Positions 5,663 to 11,931 of a DNA stretch of 13,249 bases are shown piece after piece (positions within the stretch are counted from its first letter, which is position 1; the number at the start of each line of letters is the position of its first letter). The DNA comes from CAZBQG01 sp964493945 (GTDB taxonomy: Bacteria > Pseudomonadota > Alphaproteobacteria > Rhodospirillales > UBA2165), in the NCBI GenBank assembly GCA_964493945.1, contig CAZBQG010000115.1, forward strand, positions 1 through 13,249, written 5' to 3'. The notes below the pieces were generated by a model. That model searched no databases. It had not been told where the DNA came from and was given only the letters and a program-made list of their open reading frames with translations. Both the position numbers and the translations under genes were made by a program.

Positions 5663-7663
5663 TCAGTCAACTAGTATGAGTGCAATATCCGGGAAGATGA
5701 CCACCAGTGCCAGAACGATCAGCATGGTCAGGGCGAAGGGGGCGGCACCCCAGAAGACATCGTTTACGCTGATCCTTGGGTCTTGCAGATTATTATGGAT
5801 GACGAAACAGGCAATGCCCAAGGGCGGGGTCAAAAGGCCGATTTCGACGCCGATGATGGTGATCACGCCGAACCAGACCAGCCCGTTGGTCTCAACGCCC
5901 GCGCCCTCCATGGCGATCATCACGGGCACCGCCAGGGGCACGGTGATAAGCATGATGGAGCCCGCATCCAGGATCGTCCCCATGGCCACAATGATGGCCA
6001 GATAGATGATGATCAAGGCGGTGAATCCCAGACCTGAATTCTCGATCATGACCTCCAACGCATCGGGAATGCCGGTGACGGCGATCATCCTGGCGTAAAT
6101 ATGGGCGCCGATGAGCAGGAAACTGATGGCCGCCGTCACATGGCCGGTCTCAACCAGCACATGCCAGAATTTGGACCAGGTCAGGGTGCGCCGGGCCAGG
6201 GCCAGAAGAAGCGCACCCATGGCTCCCACCCCGCCGGCCTCGGTGGCCGTGAAAACCCCACCATAGATGCCGCCCAGCACGACGATGATGAGCCCTACGA
6301 TGGGCGCGATCTTAAGGGTCAATTCGCCCAACGACATAATGGGCTGTTCCGTCAAATGGTTGCCTTCCTCGGTAAAGACCTTGGACGGATAGCGATGCGC
6401 CATGAGGGCGATGAGCAGGGAATAAGCGATGGCCAGAACGATCCCCGGGACAATGCCGGCGATGAACAGATCACCGATGGAGGTCTCGGCGATGATGCCG
6501 AACAGGATAAGCAACAGGCTGGGCGGGATGAGCATGCCCAGGACAGAGCTTCCGGCCACCACGCCGACGGCGAAGCGCTTGTGGTATCCGAGGCGCAGCA
6601 TCTCGGGCACCGCTACTTTGGTGAACACAGAGGCCGATGCGATGGAGGTGCCGGTGACGGCGGCGAATACGGCGTTGGCGAAGACGGTGGCAGTGCCGAG
6701 ACCACCCTTGATGCGCCGGAAAAGCTGGTTGGCCACCTCGTAGGTTTCGCGCCCCACATCGGAAATACTGACCAGCAGCCCCATCAGCACAAACAGAGGA
6801 ATGACGCCGAATTCGTAGCGCTGCAGGCTGTCGGAAGCCGCCAGGGAGAGCATTTTGCCGGCGACCTCGGCCGAATCCCGCAAAAGCCAGATGCAGACGA
6901 AAGAAAGCCCGGCTAGTGCGATGGCCACATGGACACCCAGATAGACCAGAACCAGCATGAGGATGACGGAAAGTGCGCCGACGCCGATATCGCTCAGGCT
7001 GTCGAGAATACCCAATTGCAGGGCGATGACGATCAGGATAACTGTGCCCAGTATATAGGCAAAGGGCATGTATTTTTTGGCCTCTGGCAGGTCGCCCAGG
7101 ATGCGTAGATCGCGCCGGAAATGAAGCAGGAATTGTATCCCGCACACGGCCGCACCAAGCAGGATCATCGCTTTGACCGGCCATTCGGGAACGGTGAAGT
7201 CGCCCGCCGTCCCCAGATAGGATTGGGATTCCCAGGCTTTTCCGAACAGGGGATAGGAATAAAAGAAGAGAATCCCCATGGAAACCGCGCCGCCCAGATG
7301 GAAGGCGGCCTCGAAGGCGTTACCGATGGCCGGGCGCTTCGATAACAGCCGGCTGATCAGCACTTCGTTGCGGATCATGCGGCCCAATTTCAGCGCATCG
7401 GCCAATTGCAGAAATACGATGGAGACGATGGACATCGACACCATCAGAGGCACGCCGGTGACCGGCCTGTCGAACAGAAAGCGCAAAAACACATCGGTGT
7501 TGATCAGCAGCATGATGCCGAAAATCCACACCGTGCCGACGGCGTTCAGCCCGGAAGTAAGCCTGCCAAAAAGCCTCCCAGCCACCCCCTGCCTGCCCCC
7601 TCCGGCTTGTGGTGCCGGAGGGGGGGAGCCAGGAGAGGAAGCCGCCTCGGCCTGCTCTGCCAC
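5663..7663 (-). CDS. TRAP transporter fused small/large permease (DctQ-DctM)
   Basis: A 666-residue inner-membrane protein combining both TRAP permease subunits. Residues about 35-190 form a DctQ-like four-helix unit (NTDVFLRFLFDRPVTGV... through ILLGAAVCGIQFLLHFRRD). Residues about 200-660 form a DctM-like large permease with many helices and typical segments such as VPLFVLMGLLVS, GGLGTATVFANAVFAAVTGTS and GSSVLGMLIPPSLLLILFG. TRAP systems import carboxylates and related solutes with ion gradients and need a periplasmic binding protein. The upstream gene looks like a destroyed binding protein, so this permease may be orphaned. The start is uncertain. GTG at 7663 is given, but it has a weak ribosome binding site and the first 26 residues are Pro/Gly/Ala-rich, encoded across a palindrome. 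GTG at 7585 (640 residues) follows a purine-rich GGAGGGGG and gives a more usual N-terminus. Confidence 0.88.
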   Translation of the reverse strand: MAEQAEAASSPGSPPPAPQAGGGRQGVAGRLFGRLTSGLNAVGTVWIFGIMLLINTDVFLRFLFDRPVTGVPLMVSMSIVSIVFLQLADALKLGRMIRNEVLISRLLSKRPAIGNAFEAAFHLGGAVSMGILFFYSYPLFGKAWESQSYLGTAGDFTVPEWPVKAMILLGAAVCGIQFLLHFRRDLRILGDLPEAKKYMPFAYILGTVILIVIALQLGILDSLSDIGVGALSVILMLVLVYLGVHVAIALAGLSFVCIWLLRDSAEVAGKMLSLAASDSLQRYEFGVIPLFVLMGLLVSISDVGRETYEVANQLFRRIKGGLGTATVFANAVFAAVTGTSIASASVFTKVAVPEMLRLGYHKRFAVGVVAGSSVLGMLIPPSLLLILFGIIAETSIGDLFIAGIVPGIVLAIAYSLLIALMAHRYPSKVFTEEGNHLTEQPIMSLGELTLKIAPIVGLIIVVLGGIYGGVFTATEAGGVGAMGALLLALARRTLTWSKFWHVLVETGHVTAAISFLLIGAHIYARMIAVTGIPDALEVMIENSGLGFTALIIIYLAIIVAMGTILDAGSIMLITVPLAVPVMIAMEGAGVETNGLVWFGVITIIGVEIGLLTPPLGIACFVIHNNLQDPRISVNDVFWGAAPFALTMLIVLALVVIFPDIALILVD
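7596..7624. repeat. Perfect 11-bp GC-rich palindrome (REP-like) at the TRAP gene 5' end
   Basis: CCCCCTCCGGC (7596-7606) is the exact inverse complement of GCCGGAGGGGG (7614-7624), with a 7-base loop. It lies in the suspect N-terminal codons of the TRAP permease, directly downstream of the binding-protein remnant. Such isolated, strong, G/C-skewed hairpins are typical of dispersed intergenic palindromic repeats; copy number in the genome is unknown. It could be a repeat inserted between dctP and dctQM, or an intercistronic attenuator that lowers permease expression. Confidence 0.5.
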
Positions 7664-7686
7664 AACGGGGGTCTACCTGATCGCGG

Positions 7687-7867
7687 CTAGCGGTTCCAGT
7701 GACGGATCACGTTGGGGTTCACCTTGCACACCTCGTCCATATAGACCTTGACGATCTTGCGTGCGGGCAGGCCTTTGGGCTCCAGCCGGGCTGGCGGCCA
7801 ACATGGCGGCCCCGCCCAAGAGACCGAGCATCAAGGCTCCACCCTGGCATTTTAGCAAATTGGGCAT
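7687..7867 (-). pseudogene. Remnant of a TRAP solute-binding protein (signal peptide plus short frameshifted tail)
   Basis: On the minus strand, GGGGAGGAAG, a strong ribosome binding site, precedes an ATG (7865-7867). The ATG opens a clear signal peptide (MPNLLKCQGGALMLGLLGGA, then AMLAASPAGAQ). Immediately after the cleavage site this frame turns into Arg/Gln-rich non-protein-like sequence and stops at 7673. In the next frame a coherent tail appears, EPKGLPARKIVKVYMDEVCK followed by VNPNVIRHWNR, ending with TAG at 7687-7689. A full DctP-type binding protein has over 300 residues, so the body seems to have been deleted, leaving only the two ends. Position directly upstream of dctQM supports a binding-protein origin, but the tail is too short to prove the family. 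A very small exported protein with a frameshift is the alternative. Confidence 0.6.
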
Positions 7868-7900
7868 TTCAACTTCCTCCCCACTGGATTTTGGTTAATG

Positions 7901-7941
7901 AATTCAAAAACTGAATTACCGATAGGATTGAGCTTAGGCAA
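7901..7941 (-). promoter_or_regulatory. Candidate promoter with overlapping dyad for the TRAP locus
   Basis: Reading the minus strand, TTGCCT (7941-7936) and TAATTC (7918-7913) form a sigma70-like -35/-10 pair with exactly 17 bp between them, about 45 bp upstream of the binding-protein remnant start. The -10 overlaps a perfect dyad, AATTCA (7901-7906) and TGAATT (7912-7917) with a 5-bp centre, which could be an operator. The region is the AT-rich divergent gap between the TRAP locus and the VOC gene. Prediction by eye only. Confidence 0.4.
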
Positions 7942-8003
7942 TTTTGTAACTAGTGTCCATTATCTAAAGGACCCGAAAAAGCAAAATGAAGGAGAACAGG
8001 CGA

Positions 8004-8447
8004 ATGAGTGAAGCTCTGGTCAAGCCGTCAACCTTTTCCCACGGCACCCTGGAATGCCGCAGTCTCAAGGAATCCAGACTCTTTTATGAGGAATTTCTGG
8101 GCCTGGAAACCGTTCGCCATGTGGAGGGGCCGGTCATCATGGCTCGCGCCAAGGGTGGGGGATGCACCGTGGTTTGCGTCGAGGTGGGCGACCGGGTGCG
8201 CGAGCAGCGCTACTTTAATCACTGGGGCATCGATGTTGAGACCCAGGAAGAAGTGGATGACGCCCACGCCAAGGCCGTCGAGTTTAAGGATAAATACGGG
8301 CTGCAAAAAATCCAGGATCCGAAAATGACCCATGGAGATTACAGCTTCTATTTCATGGACCGGGACGGCAACTGGTGGGAAATACAGTGCATCGTGGAAA
8401 ACACTTATGATGAAAACTTCGCCCGCGGCGACTTGGTGCCTACTTAA
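8004..8447 (+). CDS. VOC-family protein (glyoxalase/extradiol dioxygenase fold)
   Basis: A 147-residue vicinal-oxygen-chelate protein with two beta-alpha-beta-beta-beta modules. The likely metal ligands are H13 (FSHGTLECRS), H73 (FNHWGIDV) and E126 (DGNWWEIQ), the usual His-His-Glu triad of this superfamily. The N-terminal SRLFYEEFLGLE and C-terminal FYFMDRDGNWWEI motifs are typical. The family includes glyoxalases, ring-cleaving dioxygenases and resistance proteins; the substrate here cannot be named. ATG at 8004 is chosen over ATG at 7986 because AAGGAG (7988-7994) lies at ideal spacing before 8004 and inside the longer reading. It is divergent from the TRAP locus. A remnant of a second VOC gene lies at 11736-11879, so the genome once had at least two such genes here. 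Confidence 0.87.
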   Translation: MSEALVKPSTFSHGTLECRSLKESRLFYEEFLGLETVRHVEGPVIMARAKGGGCTVVCVEVGDRVREQRYFNHWGIDVETQEEVDDAHAKAVEFKDKYGLQKIQDPKMTHGDYSFYFMDRDGNWWEIQCIVENTYDENFARGDLVPT

Positions 8448-8464
8448 AAATATCTGATGGAGTT

Positions 8465-9352
8465 TTAAGCGCCGTCCGAGCCTACCCGTTCGGGCGGCGC
8501 CAGGCTGGGCTTGCCGCCGGGGCCGGGCTGGATGCGCAGGATATTGGCGATCATATCGTCACCCTCGATCACCTTGATGAGAAAAATCTCGTCATGGGCC
8601 TCGGTCCCCTCGGCCTCATCCGGATCCATGCCCGGCTTGGCGATCCAGGCCGCATCGATGCGCACCTGGCGGCCCAGCTTTTGCTCCGCGCATTGGTGAT
8701 TGACCAGCTCGTCAAAGGCTTGTTTCTCGGCGATACCGTCAAAGCCGTCGCTTTTGAACATGGTGCCCGCCCCGTCCGCCCCGAGACCAGCGGCGAAATG
8801 GGCCGGCGCCTGACCATTGGCGAAATCCTCCGCTGTTCGGGTGGTCCAATATTCCAGAACCTGCTCCATACTTTCGGCACCCTGGCCCGCATATTGGGCG
8901 GTGCGCACCGAATAGGTGCCGGCCACTTCGGCGATCTCTTCGGCGTTGGCCTTGGCCCATTCATCCATTTCCGCCTGCACGGAGGCGAGCCCGCCGGCTT
9001 TCTTTTCATAAAGAGCGGCGGCCTTTTGGTGATCCTTGCGGGCCGATCTGGCATAGAGCGCTGCCTGATTGGCTTCGGTGCAAAGCTTGTCCGGCCCGTC
9101 CAGCTTCTCGATCAGCCCGGCGACCATCAAAAGATAAAGGCTCTCGGCCTCTTCCATTTCCTCGGCGTCAGGTTCCACCATGCCTTCGAAGGAGGCTTCG
9201 AAGATGCGTTTGAAATCCTGTGATGCGCTCAGCGCGAAATACCAGGCCCGGTCCTTGACCCGTTCCGTCGCCGTATCGACCAGGGGCTGCAACTGGACGG
9301 GTAACATTTTATAAGCCGACCTGCCGGCCGAAATAGATCGTCCCTTGACCAT
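8465..9352 (-). CDS. Conserved-looking hypothetical protein, acidic, helical, 295 residues
   Basis: I do not recognise this protein. It has no signal peptide or membrane segment and is strongly acidic and probably mostly alpha-helical. It has long Ala/Glu runs such as EPDAEEMEEAESLYLLMVAG and ASVQAEMDEWAKANAEEIAE, and a C-terminal part with beta character (QVRIDAAWIAKPGMD, then DEIFLIKVIEGDDMIANILR). Coding nature is supported by its length, codon use like its neighbours and a good start: GGAGGA lies 6 bp before the ATG at 9350-9352. A start at 9382 is possible but has no comparable ribosome binding site. It is convergent with the VOC gene (17 bp between stops) and divergent from the crotonase operon. 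The helical N-terminal half is phasin-like in composition only; no function is proposed. Confidence 0.75.
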   Translation of the reverse strand: MVKGRSISAGRSAYKMLPVQLQPLVDTATERVKDRAWYFALSASQDFKRIFEASFEGMVEPDAEEMEEAESLYLLMVAGLIEKLDGPDKLCTEANQAALYARSARKDHQKAAALYEKKAGGLASVQAEMDEWAKANAEEIAEVAGTYSVRTAQYAGQGAESMEQVLEYWTTRTAEDFANGQAPAHFAAGLGADGAGTMFKSDGFDGIAEKQAFDELVNHQCAEQKLGRQVRIDAAWIAKPGMDPDEAEGTEAHDEIFLIKVIEGDDMIANILRIQPGPGGKPSLAPPERVGSDGA

Positions 9353-9406
9353 GGCTGTTTCCTCCGCTTCCTCATTCCTCAATGGTCTCCCTCATATAGT
9401 ACCTGG

Positions 9407-9433
9407 ACGCCACCGGGAAAAGGGGGGTGGCGT
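9407..9433. repeat. 8-bp hairpin in the divergent regulatory gap
   Basis: ACGCCACC (9407-9414) pairs perfectly with GGTGGCGT (9426-9433) across an 11-base purine loop, followed on the plus strand by TTCCTT. It looks like a terminator, yet no gene ends here: the flanking genes are read away from it. It could be an operator or separate the two promoters. Confidence 0.45.
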
Positions 9434-9437
9434 TTCC

Positions 9438-9466
9438 TTGATCGCATTACATGGATGCAATAGGCT
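9438..9466 (+). promoter_or_regulatory. Candidate sigma70 promoter for the crotonase/CoA-transferase operon
   Basis: TTGATC (9438-9443) and TAGGCT (9461-9466) are spaced by 17 bp, upstream of the 28-codon ORF and the crotonase gene, in the only intergenic gap before the operon. The spacer and -10 contain GCAT...ATGC, a weak dyad. Prediction by eye only. Confidence 0.4.
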
Positions 9467-9497
9467 TTGCACGGATCAGACAGAAGCGGGAACGGAC

Positions 9498-9584
9498 ATG
9501 ACTCAGTTGCGGAAAATTGATTACGGCGTGCCGACCGAGGAGAGCGGCGTCACCTTCCAGCAGGCCCTGTCGGACGCCGCCTGA
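9498..9584 (+). CDS. Possible 28-residue small ORF ahead of the crotonase gene
   Basis: ATG at 9498, preceded by GCGGGAACGG, opens a 28-codon frame that begins MTQLRKIDYGVPTEESGVTF, continues QQALSDAA, and stops 6 bp before the crotonase ATG. The peptide is protein-like (acidic, no low complexity), and its stop lies close enough for translational coupling. It could be a real small protein, a leader peptide, or the surviving N-terminus of a gene otherwise lost. No family recognised. Confidence 0.35.
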   Translation: MTQLRKIDYGVPTEESGVTFQQALSDAA

Positions 9585-9590
9585 AACGGT

Positions 9591-10385
9591 ATGACGGACG
9601 CTATCCCAGAGGATCTGGTACGCATTGAGCGATCAGGCTCCATCGCCACCGTGGTCCTCAACCGCCCGGACAAGCTCAACGCCCTCAACCGGGCCATGTG
9701 GATTTTGGTGGCCGAGCGCTTTGCCGAGTTGGACGCGGACGAGAATTTGCGCTGCGTCATCCTGCGGGGTGCGGGCGATAAGGCCATGGGCCCCGGCGCC
9801 GACATTAGCGAATTCGCCGATTACCGGGCCGATAGCCACCAGGGCGCCGAATATGGCGCATTGATGCACAGTGCTATGGGCGCCATCCGCGCCTGCCGCC
9901 ATCCGGTTCTGGCTATGATCAAGGGGCTTTGCGTGGGCGGCGCGCTGGAACTTGCCCTCATGTGTGATCTCAGAATATGCGGATCGGATTCGCGTTTTGG
10001 CGTTCCCATCAACCGTTTGGGTCTGGTCATGGCTTATCCGGAAATCCAGGCACTGCTGGGGGCCGTGGCGCCCGCCGTCGCTCTGGAAATCCTCCTGGAA
10101 GGGAAGGTCTTCGATGCGTCGGAGGCATTGTCCAAAGGACTGGTCAACCGCATGGTGGCGCCGGGTGACGTAGAGAGCGAAACCCTGGCAACGGCGGAAC
10201 GCATTGCCCAGGGCGCGCCCCTGGTCAACCGCTGGCACAAGAAATTCATCTGGCGCGTCGCATCGGGCGAGGCCATAAGCGCCGAGGACGAGACCGAAGG
10301 CTTCGCCTGTTTCGACACCGAGGATTACAAATCCGGCGTCGCCGCCTTCCTGGCCAAAACCAAACCAAATTTCGAAGGACATTGA
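9591..10385 (+). CDS. Enoyl-CoA hydratase/isomerase (crotonase) family protein
   Basis: A 264-residue crotonase-fold protein that should act on an acyl-CoA thioester. Seen in the sequence: the NRPDKLNALN opening, an oxyanion-hole residue in GPGADISEF (A70), and the second oxyanion glycine in CVGGALELALMCD (G116/G117). A glutamate at 120 matches the first catalytic Glu of enoyl-CoA hydratase. The second one, expected in an FGQPEI-type motif, is replaced: the sequence is FGVPINRLGL, with Ile140 at the Glu site. It may therefore be an isomerase, hydrolase or other crotonase and not a classical hydratase. The ATG lacks a strong ribosome binding site and may be coupled to the preceding small ORF. 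The CoA-transferase starts one base after its stop, so the pair is co-translated and probably shares one CoA pathway. Confidence 0.9.
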   Translation: MTDAIPEDLVRIERSGSIATVVLNRPDKLNALNRAMWILVAERFAELDADENLRCVILRGAGDKAMGPGADISEFADYRADSHQGAEYGALMHSAMGAIRACRHPVLAMIKGLCVGGALELALMCDLRICGSDSRFGVPINRLGLVMAYPEIQALLGAVAPAVALEILLEGKVFDASEALSKGLVNRMVAPGDVESETLATAERIAQGAPLVNRWHKKFIWRVASGEAISAEDETEGFACFDTEDYKSGVAAFLAKTKPNFEGH

Positions 10386-10386
10386 G

Positions 10387-11619
10387 ATGGCTGACGAGGA
10401 TACAGAAGGCTTGCTGGACGGCGTCCGCGTTCTGGAAATGAGCCACGTCATGGCGGCACCGTCCTGTGGGCTTTTGCTGGCCGATATGGGGGCCGATGTG
10501 ATCAAGGTGGAACGCCTGCCCGATGGCGATCAGGTGCGCCGCTCGGCCCCCCATATGGATGGCCGCTCCGCCCCCTTCGCCATGATGAGCCGCAACAAGC
10601 GTGGCATCGCCATAAATCCGAGAAGCGATGAGGGGCGCCGCACTATGTTACTCCTGATGGAGGGTTCGGACGTTTTTTTGGAGAATTACCGCCCTGGGGC
10701 CATGACCCATTACGGGCTGGGCTATGATCAGGTGAAGGACACCATGCCCCGGCTTATTTATTGCTCCATTTCGGGCTTTGGCCAGACCGGCCCCTATGGC
10801 GATCAGGGGGGCTTCGATCTGGTGGCCCAGGGGATGAGCGGCATCATGAGCTTTACCGGCGAAGGGCTGGGCCGCCCGCCGGTGAAAGTGGGCGCGCCGC
10901 TGACCGACATCACGGCAGGCGCCCTGGCCGCTCTGGGCATCCTGGGCGCATTGTTTAAGCGCGGCATCAACGGGCGGGGCCAGCGGGTGGACACCTCTTT
11001 GTTCGAAGCCGGCATCATGCACACCTATTGGCAGACGGCGATCTATCTGGCCGGCGGCGGCATCGCCCAGGCCATGGGCACGGCCCATCCCCTCATGGCG
11101 CCCTATCAGGCCTTTCCCACATCGGATGGCTGGGTCATCGTGGGTGCGGCCAATCAGAAACTGTGGCTCCAGTTCATCGAATGTCTGGGCGTGCCCCATT
11201 TGGCCGATGACGATCGCTTTCAAGAACCCGCCGGGCGGCTGGCCAATCTGGAAGCGCTGAACGAAAATCTGTTCCAGGCCACCCGCAACTTCACCAGCGC
11301 TCAGTTGCAGGAAAAGTTGTTGGAAGTGGGCATCCCGGCGGGCCCGGTTCTGGATGTAGCCCAGATGGTCGACGACCCCCAGACCCAGGCCCGTGAAATG
11401 ATCCGCCGGGCGGGTGGTACTCACGACGCCCCCATGCTGGTCATCGGCCATCCGGTCAAATATTCCGGCGCCCAAACCCCCATCAAACGCCCCGCGCCCG
11501 TTCTGGGCCAGCACACCGAAGAGGTGCTCACCGAGGCTGGCTTCGAGGCGGACGAGATCAAGCGCCTGGCCAAGGACGGCGACATATTGCTGGGCGAGGA
11601 TCCGGGAGAGACGGGTTAG
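10387..11619 (+). CDS. Class III CoA-transferase (CaiB/BaiF family)
   Basis: A 410-residue family III CoA-transferase, which moves CoA between carboxylic acids through aspartyl-CoA intermediates, in the cytoplasm. Family hallmarks include LDGVRVLEMSHVMAAPSCGL, LLADMGADVIKVER, the N-K-R-G segment (NKRGIAIN), SISGFGQTGPYGD and GAPLTDITAGALAALGILGAL. Asp174 matches the catalytic Asp. The C-terminal EEVLTEAGFEADEI segment is complete, so the gene is full length. AAGGAC lies upstream of the ATG inside the crotonase 3' end, and the start follows the crotonase stop by one base, so tight coupling is expected. The acid activated is unknown; with the crotonase it suggests catabolism of a small or branched acid through its CoA ester. 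Confidence 0.93.
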   Translation: MADEDTEGLLDGVRVLEMSHVMAAPSCGLLLADMGADVIKVERLPDGDQVRRSAPHMDGRSAPFAMMSRNKRGIAINPRSDEGRRTMLLLMEGSDVFLENYRPGAMTHYGLGYDQVKDTMPRLIYCSISGFGQTGPYGDQGGFDLVAQGMSGIMSFTGEGLGRPPVKVGAPLTDITAGALAALGILGALFKRGINGRGQRVDTSLFEAGIMHTYWQTAIYLAGGGIAQAMGTAHPLMAPYQAFPTSDGWVIVGAANQKLWLQFIECLGVPHLADDDRFQEPAGRLANLEALNENLFQATRNFTSAQLQEKLLEVGIPAGPVLDVAQMVDDPQTQAREMIRRAGGTHDAPMLVIGHPVKYSGAQTPIKRPAPVLGQHTEEVLTEAGFEADEIKRLAKDGDILLGEDPGETG

Positions 11620-11709
11620 CTGTCTTTTTTGGGCGCTGCCTGAAACGGCACATTGCATTTATCTAATCTGTTGATTTAATGGAATATTATTGACTCGTTC
11701 GGTAAAAAC

Positions 11710-11735
11710 CTGAATTAATAAGGGGCTGACCCTAG
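11710..11735 (-). repeat. IS-end-like sequence, probable remnant of an IS5-family element
   Basis: Read on the minus strand, this begins CTAGGGTCAG and continues into TTATTAATTC. CTAGGGTCAG also occurs at 12712-12721 at the left end of the IS5-type element, so the two lie as a perfect 10-bp inverted pair with further loose TTAAT-type similarity. CTAG/YTAR is a known IS5-family target. The VOC fragment begins at the base right after this end, as expected if an element once inserted there. The 312-bp gap 11620-11931 otherwise holds only AT-rich sequence and that fragment. Confidence 0.5.
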
Positions 11736-11879
11736 CTTTTTTTTTGGGATATGGATGGCAATTACTGGGAAATTTTAAGTAATCCTGTCCGAGGTTATAT
11801 GTGGATTTTTGAACAGGGAGATCAGGAAGGAAAGGGCTATTGGTCCAAGGATTTTGACCGTCCTGACACCAAGAAGTAA
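11736..11879 (+). pseudogene. C-terminal fragment of a second VOC-family gene
   Basis: The plus strand encodes LFFWDMDGNYWEILSNPVRG, then YMWIFEQGDQEGKGY and WSKDFDRPDTKK, ending in TAA (11877-11879). The DxDGNYWEI motif is the final beta-strand of VOC enzymes with its metal-binding Glu, comparable to FMDRDGNWWEIQ in the intact gene at 8004-8447. The frame is closed by TAG at 11733-11735, directly before the fragment, so the first 100 or so residues are missing. An internal ATG (11751) has no convincing ribosome binding site. The tail differs from the 8004 gene, so it is a separate family member and not a recent duplicate. Confidence 0.7.
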
Positions 11880-11931
11880 CCGGTTTTAATAACAATAAGG
11901 CCAAGACAAACGAAACATATAGGAGATTAAA

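Noticed and set aside
6101..6916. Plus-strand open frame of 271 codons inside the TRAP permease
   Set aside because: A Gln/Asp/His/Gly-rich shadow of membrane-helix codons. The opposite strand encodes a clear permease.
8469..8503. GCGCCG/CGGCGC inverted repeat as a terminator for the VOC gene
   Set aside because: It lies inside the 3' coding end of the minus-strand gene and has no T-tract on either side.
11600..11626. AGAC...GTCT plus T-run after the CoA-transferase as an intrinsic terminator
   Set aside because: The stem has only four pairs; the T-run is suggestive but the hairpin is too weak to call.
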